Shown here piece by piece: positions 52,754-62,241 of a stretch of DNA of 64,000 nucleotides. This DNA is from Tardiphaga sp. P9-11 (GTDB taxonomy: Bacteria; Pseudomonadota; Alphaproteobacteria; Rhizobiales; Xanthobacteraceae): positions 1 to 64,000 of the forward strand of contig NZ_NPKQ01000015.1 of the NCBI RefSeq assembly GCF_008329525.1, given 5' to 3'. Every line of letters begins with the position of its first letter. Within the stretch, counting starts at the first letter, position 1. Position numbers and translations under genes: made by a program. The notes under the pieces were generated by a model. It was not told where the DNA came from, made no database searches, and worked only from the letters and a program-made list of their open reading frames with translations.

Positions 52754-53117
52754 AGGAAGGCGGATTCCGGGAGAGGCCGCCGTCATGCGCCGAAATGTTA
52801 CCAACCTCCGCGGCTCTGTCCGGCGCACACTTTGGCAGGCGCCTGAGAGTGACAATCTACTGAGCGGGTCCGTAGCAGAAGCTGACTGTTCCGCGGCATT
52901 ATGATGGACGGGCTTCAGTCTCTCCCGCGGAGTGTCTCCCGTGACCCACCCATCGATGCTTTTCAGATGTCGCGTGGTTCGCCTTTCGTCTAGAAGGGTA
53001 CGGTATCGACGCTAGAAGACGTCGAATATGCCGGCCATCCGGACCTCGCAAAGTGCTGTCGGAGGGATCCGTGCTCTCCTGCGGCTAGTCCCCGCCTGAT
53101 CACACGACTTGATCAAC
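52754..53117. other. Gene-free stretch between convergent units
   Basis: No protein-like frame, strong hairpin or repeat was found. It separates the metabolic region from the subtilase/ATPase locus and may be a junction between modules. Confidence 0.45.
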
Positions 53118-55628
53118 TTAAACGCGCGAGACGACCCGGGCTGCTGTTCGGATGTCAGCAATCTGGACGCTCTGCAGAAGCTGCTGGCGCATCACTTGGA
53201 ATACAGGCTGCTCCTTTTTCGGATCCGAAATCGTCAGGATACCTGTAAACGGCACGCCTTCCTCAGGCATCTCGTCGTTGTCAGTGCGTGACAGGTAACT
53301 TACGACGAGGCGCCAGTTGGTCGAGACGCCTCGTCCTTTTGGCATGGTAGTGCCGCTGGTCTTCACGGGGCTCCACTTCATGCCGTGTTCCACGCGCTCG
53401 GCTTCGTAAGGATGTTCTGTCCCGCTGGGCGGCAGGTAAAGCGGCTTGAGCTGTCCCTTCCAGCTTACCTCCCCGTCCCTCGATATCTGTTCCTGCTGTA
53501 GCGCGGCCTCAACATTGATCCGCGTAAACTCGGCGCCGAAGCGCTGGTCCAGTGGCGGGCTTGAGACCAGCGTTAGCCGGGCAGAGCCGCGGCACGCATC
53601 TCCCGCGCCAACCAGGCACGACGGCCAGGAGAACCGAAAATTCATCTGTCGGTCTTTCTCCAAGCGTGTCGCGAACACCAGCGTGATCTGATGGTCGCCA
53701 CCTTCCAGCACGCTGGCGACCGGTGCGGTCATGCCGTGTCCGCACAGTTGTCGTGCAATCACATTGAGCATCTTATCGCTCAGCGGGAGCGGTGTTTGCG
53801 CATGATGCGCCAACAGTGCGATCAGGGTCTCCCGCGAAACGTCGCCTTCAATCTCTGCATCGAGAATGGCTGCCTGCTTGGCGACAAACGGCGCGGCGTA
53901 GCTTGTGCCGCAGGCGTCAGCGAGAGAGCCGTTCGGTGCCACTGAATACAACCCATGCCCGGCCGGCAAGGTTGGACTGCCAGAACCGCCGACGAAAGCA
54001 AAGTCGGGCTTGACCAACGCACGCAGGCCAGGCCCGCGACGCGAGTACCGCGCCGGCGCGTGGTCAACGCTGTGCGCTCCAAGACCCGCAGGGTTCAAAG
54101 CGCCAACCGCAATGTTGCGCGCGCTCTCGGCCGGCACCTGGATTCCATCGTTTTGTGAGGCTGCCATCAGCTGCAGCGCCAAATCCGGTGTAGCCGGCCA
54201 TTCCGGGCGACCCGCATTTGGATTCAGGTTACCAGCTGAGATGAAGATCAGGACGTCATGTGTGTCAGCGATATGATCGAGCCTGGACGCGACCTTGCTG
54301 TAGTGACCCGCGGACACCAACACCTGGACGTTCATGCTGAAATTGAAGACCCGCACGCCGTGCTGGGCCTTGGCTTCGGCGACAGCGTTCTCGACCTCAT
54401 CAAGGAAGCCGGTCAGATCGCGATAGTACGTCGCGAACGCGGTGTCAGAATTCGGGTAAACCGCGATATCGTAGAGTTCGACACCGTCGGCATCGGTGCT
54501 GGTCTGCGGTCCGTTCAGCGCACTGCCTGCCACAAGAATGCCGCCGATGAAGGTGCCGTGACCCGGATCCATGTCCTGCGCGGCAAGCGGGTCCCATCGA
54601 CCAACCACCCAATCGCCAAGCGCCGCGTCGCTGATGCCGCCATCGATCACACCAACACGGGGCCAAGCCTTTGCGCGATCGCGCTGCTGGATCGTTGCTG
54701 TCTGCGGTCGCGTACGGACAACGCCGTCGCTACGGATAACGATGCCGGGCAGTTCAATTTTTTTGACCAGCGGGTGGGATTCCAGAAATTTGACAAGACG
54801 CGCATGACGATCGCGGTTCGGATCAAATGGCGCAATATCACGCCCGCGCTCGCCGACCGACGGTAACATGCGCACGATTGGCGGCTGCGCTGATTGCTCG
54901 AGGCGGACGGCATAGGTCGGCTGCTCGCCACCCGTACGGCGGGGCAGCGCGTGGACATCAAGGCCCGTGCCGATCTGCTGCAGTCCGGCCGTAAAGGATT
55001 CGAAGAGCTGGCGCCGGAAGCCGGCAATATCGTAGTTCGCCGGCACTGGCGGGATCTCGAACAGCTCGACCTCATACTGACCGCCGGTCTTGGGATTGGA
55101 CAACCACACAACCGCTTGGTCGAGATCGAACTGACGGCGGTCCCCTGCCCCGTAGAGTTCAAGACGTTCGATCGCACCGGTCTCACTGCGGCGCGGTGTT
55201 GGTACCGCTTCGATTTTCCTGGTGCGCTCATTGAAGCGCTTCTGAGTGTGATCTTCAGCCCTCCCGACTTCGCCGGCGATCTCGGCAAGGGCCTGCGGGG
55301 TGGCCTCCACTATGAGCTCGCCCAGATCAAGGTTGCCGACCAGGCGCGTGCGGCGCTCGGAAAATAGCGCGTGCAACGGACGATGGCTCTTCGCCCAGGC
55401 CTTGCGTCGAAGGATAACCTTCACAAAGCCGACCGGGCCAAACGCCGGCGCCTGACGCTGTAGACTCGCCGTGACGTCTGCGAGTTGCTGCAGGACGTTT
55501 TGGCGATGCGCGACGAAGCCGATGTCATCATCTAGGAAGAAATCGGTCTTAGGACCGCCGCCGCCCGGTTTATCGCGGTCTTCCGAGAAATTATTGGGGT
55601 TGAGAACGATCTGGACAGGACTAGCCAT
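53118..55628 (-). CDS. Subtilase (S8) protease of a protease/ATPase pair
   Basis: An 836-residue cytoplasmic protein without a signal peptide. Residues 1-320 form an N-terminal region of unknown fold. The S8 catalytic domain spans about 322-640, with Asp329 (GVIDGGI), His357 (DPGHGTFIGG), oxyanion Asn466 (ISAGNLN) and Ser575 (GTSYAAP), so it should be active. The C-terminal 200 residues are beta-rich. Its start overlaps the ATPase stop by 8 bp (ATGGCTAG), so the products are made together. The pair resembles a widespread two-gene subtilase/AAA module; I know of no firmly established function for it. A conflict or regulated-proteolysis role is inferred. Confidence 0.87.
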   Translation of the reverse strand: MASPVQIVLNPNNFSEDRDKPGGGGPKTDFFLDDDIGFVAHRQNVLQQLADVTASLQRQAPAFGPVGFVKVILRRKAWAKSHRPLHALFSERRTRLVGNLDLGELIVEATPQALAEIAGEVGRAEDHTQKRFNERTRKIEAVPTPRRSETGAIERLELYGAGDRRQFDLDQAVVWLSNPKTGGQYEVELFEIPPVPANYDIAGFRRQLFESFTAGLQQIGTGLDVHALPRRTGGEQPTYAVRLEQSAQPPIVRMLPSVGERGRDIAPFDPNRDRHARLVKFLESHPLVKKIELPGIVIRSDGVVRTRPQTATIQQRDRAKAWPRVGVIDGGISDAALGDWVVGRWDPLAAQDMDPGHGTFIGGILVAGSALNGPQTSTDADGVELYDIAVYPNSDTAFATYYRDLTGFLDEVENAVAEAKAQHGVRVFNFSMNVQVLVSAGHYSKVASRLDHIADTHDVLIFISAGNLNPNAGRPEWPATPDLALQLMAASQNDGIQVPAESARNIAVGALNPAGLGAHSVDHAPARYSRRGPGLRALVKPDFAFVGGSGSPTLPAGHGLYSVAPNGSLADACGTSYAAPFVAKQAAILDAEIEGDVSRETLIALLAHHAQTPLPLSDKMLNVIARQLCGHGMTAPVASVLEGGDHQITLVFATRLEKDRQMNFRFSWPSCLVGAGDACRGSARLTLVSSPPLDQRFGAEFTRINVEAALQQEQISRDGEVSWKGQLKPLYLPPSGTEHPYEAERVEHGMKWSPVKTSGTTMPKGRGVSTNWRLVVSYLSRTDNDEMPEEGVPFTGILTISDPKKEQPVFQVMRQQLLQSVQIADIRTAARVVSRV

Positions 55629-56772
55629 GGCTTCTCACCAACTTGTTACGTGGACTCAGCATCCGGCTCACGGTGGACTTGTCTTTACCAATGATCTCTC
55701 CCAGCTCCGCCAAGGAGAATGACAGTTCGGTGTCTCGATGTAGCGTCTCAAGCAGGTCCGCGGGATCCTTGAGCAGATGCCGACGGTCGGCCGTAAGGCG
55801 GCCGCTGTTGAGCGTTGCGAACTGCCTGAACAGCTCGAGCAGCTCATATGGTTTGTCGCCCCTCACCGCTCTCAGTTTCTTGTAGCTGCGCACAACGGCT
55901 TCAAGTTCGGCGCCTGTAGCGCCCTCGGTGAACCAGGCGAATAGCTTGAGGTGCGAATCCGGCGCCTCAGTCGGCCTCATGAAGTGACGGGCCATATCGA
56001 GGCGAAGCTGTGTATCAGGATTGGGGATCTGCAGCTGCACTTCGAAGCGTCGCCAGACCGCTGGGTCGAGTAGCTGTGGATGGTTGGTAATACCGATCGT
56101 GAAACCAAGTGGCTCGCGCGCATCCAGGTTCTGCAACAGCGCGTTGACGATGCGTTTGATCTCACCGACTTCCTGAGGATCGTCCCTGAGTTTGGCTAGA
56201 GCATCGAACTCATCGAGCAGCAGCACGCAGCGAAAGCGGTTTACGAAGTTGAACAGAGAGCCGATGTTGCGCGACGACGTCCCGAGGAACGATGACACCA
56301 GGCTGTCGAGCCTAGCGACCACCACGGGAAGGTCGAGCTGTTTGGCCATCCACATCGCAAGACGCGTCTTACCGGTGCCAGGTGCGCCGTAGATCAGGCA
56401 GGTCTTGCTGGGCTTGATACCGGCCGCATCGAATGCTTCCAGGTGAGACCATTCCTCGAGCAAAGACTTGATCGCGCCACTGACGTCGCCGCTGAAAATC
56501 GGCGCGCCGTCGGGGATCTGCTGCTGGAAGATGACCTGCGCCAGGGGGGTCGACGTTTCGCGGTCAACAGGGACGACTGTGTTGCGGGTTAACGTCTCGC
56601 CGCCGGTCATCACAAGGGAGCGGGTGAGCTTGCTGGGCGTCATATCCTCTGCCCGTTCCGCGCTAGTCAGGATGGCTGAAAGCGCCGCGGCTTCCTTAAC
56701 CTCGCCGGCCTCTTTCATGGCGTCGCGCAGGCGCTCGACCTGCTTGGTCAGCGCCGGGTTTGGGTTCGACAT
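55621..56772 (-). CDS. AAA ATPase of the subtilase pair, with C-terminal HTH-like segment
   Basis: A 383-residue classical AAA ATPase. Walker A is GAPGTGKT (129-136), Walker B LLLDEFDAL (184-192), sensor-1 region IGITNH and an arginine-rich WRRFEVQL (arginine-finger type). A helical lid follows. The last 35 residues (FSLAELGEIIGKDKSTVSRMLSPRNKL) look like a helix-turn-helix, unusual for a substrate-remodelling AAA protein and suggesting DNA binding. The ATG at 56772 is preferred; one 42 bp upstream is possible. Phased GTTGCA repeats lie just upstream. It probably regulates or feeds the protease. Confidence 0.87.
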   Translation of the reverse strand: MSNPNPALTKQVERLRDAMKEAGEVKEAAALSAILTSAERAEDMTPSKLTRSLVMTGGETLTRNTVVPVDRETSTPLAQVIFQQQIPDGAPIFSGDVSGAIKSLLEEWSHLEAFDAAGIKPSKTCLIYGAPGTGKTRLAMWMAKQLDLPVVVARLDSLVSSFLGTSSRNIGSLFNFVNRFRCVLLLDEFDALAKLRDDPQEVGEIKRIVNALLQNLDAREPLGFTIGITNHPQLLDPAVWRRFEVQLQIPNPDTQLRLDMARHFMRPTEAPDSHLKLFAWFTEGATGAELEAVVRSYKKLRAVRGDKPYELLELFRQFATLNSGRLTADRRHLLKDPADLLETLHRDTELSFSLAELGEIIGKDKSTVSRMLSPRNKLVRSHG

Positions 56773-56831
56773 CGCCACTCGGCACAGAGATTGGATAAGG
56801 GCGAAGTGATGCATTCCGGGATTCCAGTTTA

Positions 56832-56936
56832 GTTATAAGTGGTTATAGTTGCAAAATAGAGCAAGAAAAATCCGCTGACAAGGCCAATGTTGCATATTTT
56901 CTCAACTTGTTGCATGATAACCCGTCGTCGTTGCAT
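56832..56936. repeat. Phased GTTGCA repeats and GTTATA direct repeat
   Basis: GTTGCA starts at 56848, 56890, 56910 and 56931, with steps of 42, 20 and 21 bp, all close to whole helical turns. GTTATAAGTG and GTTATAGTTG form a direct repeat at 56832-56851. They fill the short divergent region between the ATPase and DUF2188 genes, where a regulator would sit on one face of the DNA. Confidence 0.65.
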
Positions 56937-56997
56937 TAATGGCACCGCCCGCTTTTGCGCCGAAGCCGCTAACAGTTCGCATTCAAGGAGAAAACGA

Positions 56998-57243
56998 ATG
57001 GGTAATCTTCCGAAATACACGCTTAGCCATAACGAGCGCCGCGATCAGTGGGAGCTGCGCCGCGACAAGTCCCATAGGCTGGTCGAATCTTTCGATCACA
57101 AGGCCGATGCAACCGCCGGGGGCAGCCTGTCGGCCGCGATCGGCCAGCATGGGGGGTCGGTGAAGATCAAGAAGATGGACGGCGTTTTCCAGGAAGAGCG
57201 CACCTTCCCGCGCAGCGCAGACCCTCGCTCGTCCAAGGGCTGA
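56998..57243 (+). CDS. DUF2188-domain protein
   Basis: An 81-residue protein that fits DUF2188: YTLSHNERRDQWELRRDKSHRLVESFDHKADA, a helix, then GGSVKIKKMDGVFQEERTFPRS. This short beta-alpha-beta domain is common in bacterial genomes and on mobile elements; no function is known. The ATG at 56998 has AAGGAG 7 bp upstream. It diverges from the AAA ATPase gene and may be co-regulated with it through the GTTGCA repeats. Confidence 0.75.
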   Translation: MGNLPKYTLSHNERRDQWELRRDKSHRLVESFDHKADATAGGSLSAAIGQHGGSVKIKKMDGVFQEERTFPRSADPRSSKG

Positions 57244-57248
57244 GGCGA

Positions 57249-57332
57249 ATGCCGTTCCAGTTGTTAAGGCAGCACGGTGCCTTCGAGATCCCCGATGACT
57301 GGTGGCAGGTCGCCGACATGCCGGACCACTAG
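57249..57332 (+). CDS. 27-residue open frame, possible gene remnant
   Basis: ATG at 57249, GAGG just upstream, TAG at 57330. The peptide is protein-like: it begins MPFQLLRQHGAF and contains the motif EIPDDWW. It starts 5 bp after the DUF2188 stop. The EIPDDWW motif recalls the start or middle of larger plasmid proteins, so this may be the surviving end of a deleted gene. No gene is seen from 57333 to 57505. Confidence 0.35.
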   Translation: MPFQLLRQHGAFEIPDDWWQVADMPDH

Positions 57333-57505
57333 TCGGGGAATTTCACCTCGTCATGGCTGACCCGCGGCGAGATAATGATCGACCACAGCCATCCCGTTGG
57401 CAGATGACCTGCGCTCGCCAAAGCTAGCGGGGCCTGAACTCGATTGACCCTCATCTGCAGATAGGCCAAACTGAACAAACGGGGAACAATCGTGGGAAGC
57501 CAGCG

Positions 57506-58804
57506 ATGAGTAGAGAACAACAGCAATCGGCGGCGCATGAGCCGACGTTGCAATGTCCCCATTGCCGCAACGAGATCCGGCTGACCGAGTCACTCGCCGG
57601 ACCCTTGCTTGAGAAAACCAAGCGAACTTACGAAGCCCTCCTCGCCGATCGCACCATCGAGATGGGCAAGATTCAAGACCAGGTCCGACTAGAGCGTGAG
57701 GCTCTCTCGAAACAGCGCGACGAGTTTGAGGATCAGGTTAGCCAGCGCCTTTCCGCAGAGCGCGCGCAGTTGGTCGCGGCTGAAGGCAAGAAAGCGCGTG
57801 AAGCGGTTGCTGCTGAGCTGCAGGCCAAAACGCAGGAAGCCGCTGAGCTCCAAGCTTCGCTCGATACGAACAATGCGAAGTTGGCCGAGGCACAGCAACA
57901 GCAGGCCGAGTTGCTCCGCAAACAGCGCCAGCTCGATGAAGAGAAGCGTGAGCTTGATCTGACCATCGAAAAGCGGGTGCAAGCGTCTGTCGATGACATC
58001 CGCTCTAAGGCGAAGCAGGAGGCCGATGACGCGGCCCGTCTGCGCGTGGCCGAAAAAGATCAGACAATTGACTCCATGGCTCGAACGATCGAGGAGCTGA
58101 AACGCAAGGCCGAACAGGGGTCGCAGCAATCGCAAGGCGAGGTTTTCGAGATCGAGCTAGAGGATTTGTTGCGCGGCCGCTTCCCAATGGACCTAGTTGA
58201 GCCGGTCGGTAAGGGTGAGCTTGGCGCCGACGTTGTTCAGCGCGTGAATGCGTCGATCGGTCAGTCCGCCGGCGTCATTTTGTGGGAGACCAAACGTACC
58301 AAGTCCTGGAGCGACAGTTGGCTGGGCAAGCTACGCGACGACCAACGCCGCAGCGGTGCGGATGTCGCATTGATCGTATCCCGAGCTCTGCCTAAGCATA
58401 TCGAGCATTTTGATCTCATTGACGGGGTGTGGGTCGCGCACCCTCAATGTGCGCTAGCCGTCGCCGTCGCTCTCCGCCAAGGCTTGATCGAAGTCAGCAG
58501 CTCGCGACAGCTCCAGCAGGGGCAGCAGTCGAAGATGGAGCAGGTCTATCACTATCTGACCGGCATTAAGTTCAGACAGCGCGTCGAAGCTGTCGTCGAG
58601 AAGTTCAATGACATGCGCGAAGATCTTGATAAAGAACGGAAGTTCATGGGCCGCCAGTGGGCAAAGCGTGAAACCCAAATCCTCGCTGTGATCGATTCTA
58701 CGGTCGGCATGGTTGGCGATCTGCAGGCAATCGCCGGCAAGGCCATGCCTGAAATCCAGAACCTTGACGTTGCGCTGCTTGAGGACACAGGCACCGGCAG
58801 TTAA
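57506..58804 (+). CDS. DUF2130 protein: coiled coil plus nuclease-like core
   Basis: A 432-residue protein. A CPHC half-zinc-ribbon at 17-20 is followed by a coiled coil from about 35 to 205. The DUF2130 core has Glu217/Glu219 (IELEDLL), Asp242 (GADVVQRV) and Glu261-x-Lys263 (ILWETKRT), the order of a PD-(D/E)xK nuclease. The C-terminal part is helical. DUF2130 proteins are widespread, and DNA cleavage or repair has been proposed from the fold but not shown here. It lies close to the subtilase/ATPase pair and may belong to the same module. Confidence 0.82.
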   Translation: MSREQQQSAAHEPTLQCPHCRNEIRLTESLAGPLLEKTKRTYEALLADRTIEMGKIQDQVRLEREALSKQRDEFEDQVSQRLSAERAQLVAAEGKKAREAVAAELQAKTQEAAELQASLDTNNAKLAEAQQQQAELLRKQRQLDEEKRELDLTIEKRVQASVDDIRSKAKQEADDAARLRVAEKDQTIDSMARTIEELKRKAEQGSQQSQGEVFEIELEDLLRGRFPMDLVEPVGKGELGADVVQRVNASIGQSAGVILWETKRTKSWSDSWLGKLRDDQRRSGADVALIVSRALPKHIEHFDLIDGVWVAHPQCALAVAVALRQGLIEVSSSRQLQQGQQSKMEQVYHYLTGIKFRQRVEAVVEKFNDMREDLDKERKFMGRQWAKRETQILAVIDSTVGMVGDLQAIAGKAMPEIQNLDVALLEDTGTGS

Positions 58805-58830
58805 GAGCTTAGCAACGCTACGCCGCGTGT

Positions 58831-60369
58831 TCATACGCCGGGCGCAGAGACCAACGTCCGCAACGTGCGAATACCCGGGGTGAAGAAGTATCCCGCGCCG
58901 GTAGCGCGAACAAAATCACCTTGTAACGTCACTGCAATCTGTTTCGCTCCCCAAAGCATCTGCAGTCGGCGCCCCCCTTCTGGGGCACGCCCAATGATCG
59001 GATCCACTCCTCCTGGAATTGGTCTGGTCGCGTCCTTCACCCATTCAGTCATGAGGCGGAAGAAACCGTGCTGAATGGACGTCTGATAGCTCATAAACAT
59101 CAGACCACGGTCTGCTCCATCATCTACCCCAGTCCAGTCAGGTCCGAACGGGACCCCTCGCCGCAGCATTTGGCTGCTAAGCGTGCTGCCAACGCCTCCG
59201 AAATCATGGCTCTGATCTCGCGGATTGACCTTGCGGATGTGCCCAAAGAACGGACAGGCCTTTCCGAGCGGGTCTGCAGCGGCCCCCGAGAATGTATGGC
59301 GACCGTCCTCGTCTTGAAGCGTCGCAGGCGACACTGGTGTTACGTATCTAAAGCCATTTCGCCGATAGAAATTATTTGAGATTTCATCGTCTTCTCGGTC
59401 AGGCGACAGCGAAACCGGCGTGCCGTCCTTCCATCGCCCGACACAACGGGCCGCCGCCTGCTCCGCTGTCCAAACCATCCCTGTCTGCGTTGAAAGCTGC
59501 GAGGCCAGGTCTTTCATCGCTCTCCAGAAAAGCCCTACATCTTGGCTAAGTCGCCGGATAACAAGTAGCGAGCCGTTATGGAGGAGCTTATTATGCTCGG
59601 CGACAACTGGCCCAGGCTGCTGTAGCGCGTCCGGATCGAGACCGGCATATCCGAAAATGAACTGCCCCGGCCACGTCAGACGCTGCCCGGGCCTGGCCCA
59701 CATCACGCTTTGAGGATCACCGGCCGGGTACGCGCGAGGCGTTAAAAACGTAGTCTCATCGATGCGCCCCCGTATACCCGGTTGAGAGACGCCATCCACG
59801 AATCCGAAATGCTCTGCATCACGATTTATCCTACGTCCACACTCGCGAAAGACGATTGCGCATCGATCACCAAGCATGGCCAAATAGCGATCAGCCGCTG
59901 TGTTCACCTCTTCCTCGATTGCGGAGGCAATAATAAACAGGACGTCTGGTTCGCGTTCGGTCGTGGCGCCAAATTTCCAGTCCTGCGGACGTCCATCGAC
60001 ACCTACCCAGTCGCCGAGAGCCGCTGCGCTGCGTGCTGGACCCATCTGAAATATCGGATCAACGATATCAGCTGGGTTACCTCCAAACTTTGCGAGCCCC
60101 ACGGCGGAGAATGCGATAGCAAGGCCCGATTTTGGCGGCGCCATCGGGGTTACGCCCGAAAGAGCCAAAAGACGTCGTTGGGCCTTTGCTACTGCGGTTG
60201 AACGTCCGGGGGTAACATCCTCGACTATCGTTCTCAGTATCTGCTTTGTCTCTTCAATACTGTCTTCGTGGACCTTCAAGCCCAGCAACAACTCGAACGC
60301 CCTTCCAAAGCCTGTCAGAACATGACCTTGAATATCGTCGACATCGAGAACAGGCTCGGCACTGGTCAT
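58831..60369 (-). CDS. DyP-type heme peroxidase
   Basis: A 512-residue dye-decolourising peroxidase. The GFxDG motif is at 189-193 (HFGFVDG, catalytic Asp192). The proximal heme ligand is His377 (CPFFGHIRKVNPRD), and the distal Arg is 403 or 404 (MLRRGVPFG). The extra length and the RKVNPRD region fit the larger classes (V, formerly C/D) with high activity. No signal peptide is visible, so it is cytosolic or carried by another protein. Its ATG overlaps the stop of the upstream gene by 4 bp, so the two products probably act together. Confidence 0.92.
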   Translation of the reverse strand: MTSAEPVLDVDDIQGHVLTGFGRAFELLLGLKVHEDSIEETKQILRTIVEDVTPGRSTAVAKAQRRLLALSGVTPMAPPKSGLAIAFSAVGLAKFGGNPADIVDPIFQMGPARSAAALGDWVGVDGRPQDWKFGATTEREPDVLFIIASAIEEEVNTAADRYLAMLGDRCAIVFRECGRRINRDAEHFGFVDGVSQPGIRGRIDETTFLTPRAYPAGDPQSVMWARPGQRLTWPGQFIFGYAGLDPDALQQPGPVVAEHNKLLHNGSLLVIRRLSQDVGLFWRAMKDLASQLSTQTGMVWTAEQAAARCVGRWKDGTPVSLSPDREDDEISNNFYRRNGFRYVTPVSPATLQDEDGRHTFSGAAADPLGKACPFFGHIRKVNPRDQSHDFGGVGSTLSSQMLRRGVPFGPDWTGVDDGADRGLMFMSYQTSIQHGFFRLMTEWVKDATRPIPGGVDPIIGRAPEGGRRLQMLWGAKQIAVTLQGDFVRATGAGYFFTPGIRTLRTLVSAPGV

Positions 60370-61949
60370 GACATCTTCGCCCGGCTGTTCGGGATCGGAG
60401 GCTCATCCAGCACTTCATCTCCCAGGGGCGCTGTTTTGACAGGGTCTGCGGCCAGCGCCGCGTCAATCTGAATGCCTATCGTCGTAATCTTGGCAGAAAA
60501 CCGCGCATCCGACCTAACGTTAGGGACTTCGCCTGCCCAATCATCAGGCGTTGCAGAGGCGCAATCGGGAGCATCCTTTGTATCAAACGTTCCGAAGAAA
60601 CCTGGACTATCTGGATGCCGACAGATTAGTTGCGCGTTGCAACCATTAATAGTCTGAACAGCACCGCCATTAGCCACGTCGGCGTAAAGAGCCATTGTAA
60701 TCTTACGGGCTACCTGACCGCCGCGCTCAAGCCGGCGGTTTTCGAGGAAACAATCTGCCAAAGTCCAATCAGCCCCGGCTGGCGCCTCGAGTTTCAAGTG
60801 AAGTTTTCTTGGATTGGCTGCATCCTCGTCGCCGCGTAATACGTGTAGAATATCTTTAGCTCCAAGAGGAATTCGCCCGTTCGGGGTCTCCCGTTCAAGT
60901 GTAGAAAGGTCAAGGTTACCAATGTAGAGACCAATCGGATCGGTCAGTGAGACGCGATTACCCGCCATCACTTGTAAACCGACTTGCTCGCCGATGCTGG
61001 GGTCGCTGCTACGATTGATAGAGCCGTAGGCTGCGCAAGCAATCCGGGTAAGGGCCGGGTCATCATCAAAGACCGGGCTGGGCCCCTCGGCGTCGGAGGT
61101 CCACGCCAGCGACGCAAAGGCAGCAAGATTTATTTCGGCCCCCAACGTGTTCGCCCAGTGGGTCAGATGAACGGCACCGTCCGTGGTGTTCCATTTATTG
61201 AAACGATTGTAACGCCCCTTCGGAAAAAGCTTCACCCAAGATCCAACGCCGGCTTTGTTTTCACCGTAGATCACAAAGTTCGCCGGAAAAAAGAGATCGT
61301 CACGTTGAACTTGGGGTCCGACCAACTCCTTATAGAGTTCGAACACAACGTCCGGTTCATTTTCTGCAAGGAACGTCCAGTATTCCGGCGGCTCAGCCGT
61401 GAATGACAACCGCGTCAACCGTCCGTGCGCATCGTGATCGGCGTGCCACTCGACGTATTCGTCTTGTTGGCGGAAACAGATCGGAACCTCGGTACCTGAT
61501 CCCGAACCGAGCCGACCACGCCGTACCACTTTTTGCAGGTTGGCCGGCAGCGTGTGCAAGCGATGCGCTGGGATTTGGAACGCCGCAGGCTTTCCGTCGT
61601 CCCCTTCTTCCCACCAGAAAAGGTTCTCGATTAGTACGTCGGCTGTGGCTTCCGCCAATGCTTGCTTTTCAGGCGTGGGACCGCTGAGCACTTTGTGCCA
61701 GCGATCGAGCGCACGAGGAAAACCGTTCCATGGAATTGGCGCTGTCGCATCGGCGGCTACGGTGCGAGGATCATAATAGTTAGGACTGATCTCGCAGGCG
61801 CCTTTGACGTGCTCTCCTCCCACCTCAAAACCTAGGAGATTTCCGCTCCGTGCCTGGCTCCAAGCGTTTGATAGGTCGGCAGCGCTATGTTTTGTCGCCC
61901 GCCCAAAGTCTTTTGCGCCTATATCCGCAGGCGTCCTAAGCAACTTCAT
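60366..61949 (-). CDS. Unknown protein translationally coupled to DyP peroxidase
   Basis: A 527-residue soluble protein of no family I recognise. Notable blocks are EWHADHDAHGRLTRLSF (His/Asp-rich, about 165-181, possible metal site) and PEYWTFLAENEPDVVFELYK. Another is RYNRFNKWNTTDGAVHLTHW (about 247-266), followed by NTLGAEINLAA. The mixture of conserved His, Trp and Asn recalls an oxidoreductase or heme/copper-handling enzyme, but this is only an impression. The ATG at 61949 has GGGAGGTG upstream and is preferred to an ATG 90 bp earlier. It is the first gene of the DyP operon. Confidence 0.7.
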   Translation of the reverse strand: MKLLRTPADIGAKDFGRATKHSAADLSNAWSQARSGNLLGFEVGGEHVKGACEISPNYYDPRTVAADATAPIPWNGFPRALDRWHKVLSGPTPEKQALAEATADVLIENLFWWEEGDDGKPAAFQIPAHRLHTLPANLQKVVRRGRLGSGSGTEVPICFRQQDEYVEWHADHDAHGRLTRLSFTAEPPEYWTFLAENEPDVVFELYKELVGPQVQRDDLFFPANFVIYGENKAGVGSWVKLFPKGRYNRFNKWNTTDGAVHLTHWANTLGAEINLAAFASLAWTSDAEGPSPVFDDDPALTRIACAAYGSINRSSDPSIGEQVGLQVMAGNRVSLTDPIGLYIGNLDLSTLERETPNGRIPLGAKDILHVLRGDEDAANPRKLHLKLEAPAGADWTLADCFLENRRLERGGQVARKITMALYADVANGGAVQTINGCNAQLICRHPDSPGFFGTFDTKDAPDCASATPDDWAGEVPNVRSDARFSAKITTIGIQIDAALAADPVKTAPLGDEVLDEPPIPNSRAKMS

Positions 61950-62241
61950 GATCACCTCCCAGTTACAACGTTCGTGAAAGATGGGCGTGCACCCAACAGC
62001 AGCCGCTTTGTTCATCCAGAGCAAACCGGCTTTGGGCATTCCTCGGCGCCACTGAAACTGCCTAGCGTGTCAGCATTGTCACACCCCACCTCTAGTTGTA
62101 TTACTGCATTTAATTTGCCGCGTTGCTACTGGTTTTCCGTGACTGGGCGGAAACTCGATGCCGCTTAGCCTGGCTTCGCTCGATACAGCTCAACATGGTG
62201 GTCCGCTGTTCCTGGGCTCAAAATTGTGGTAACGTGCTGCC

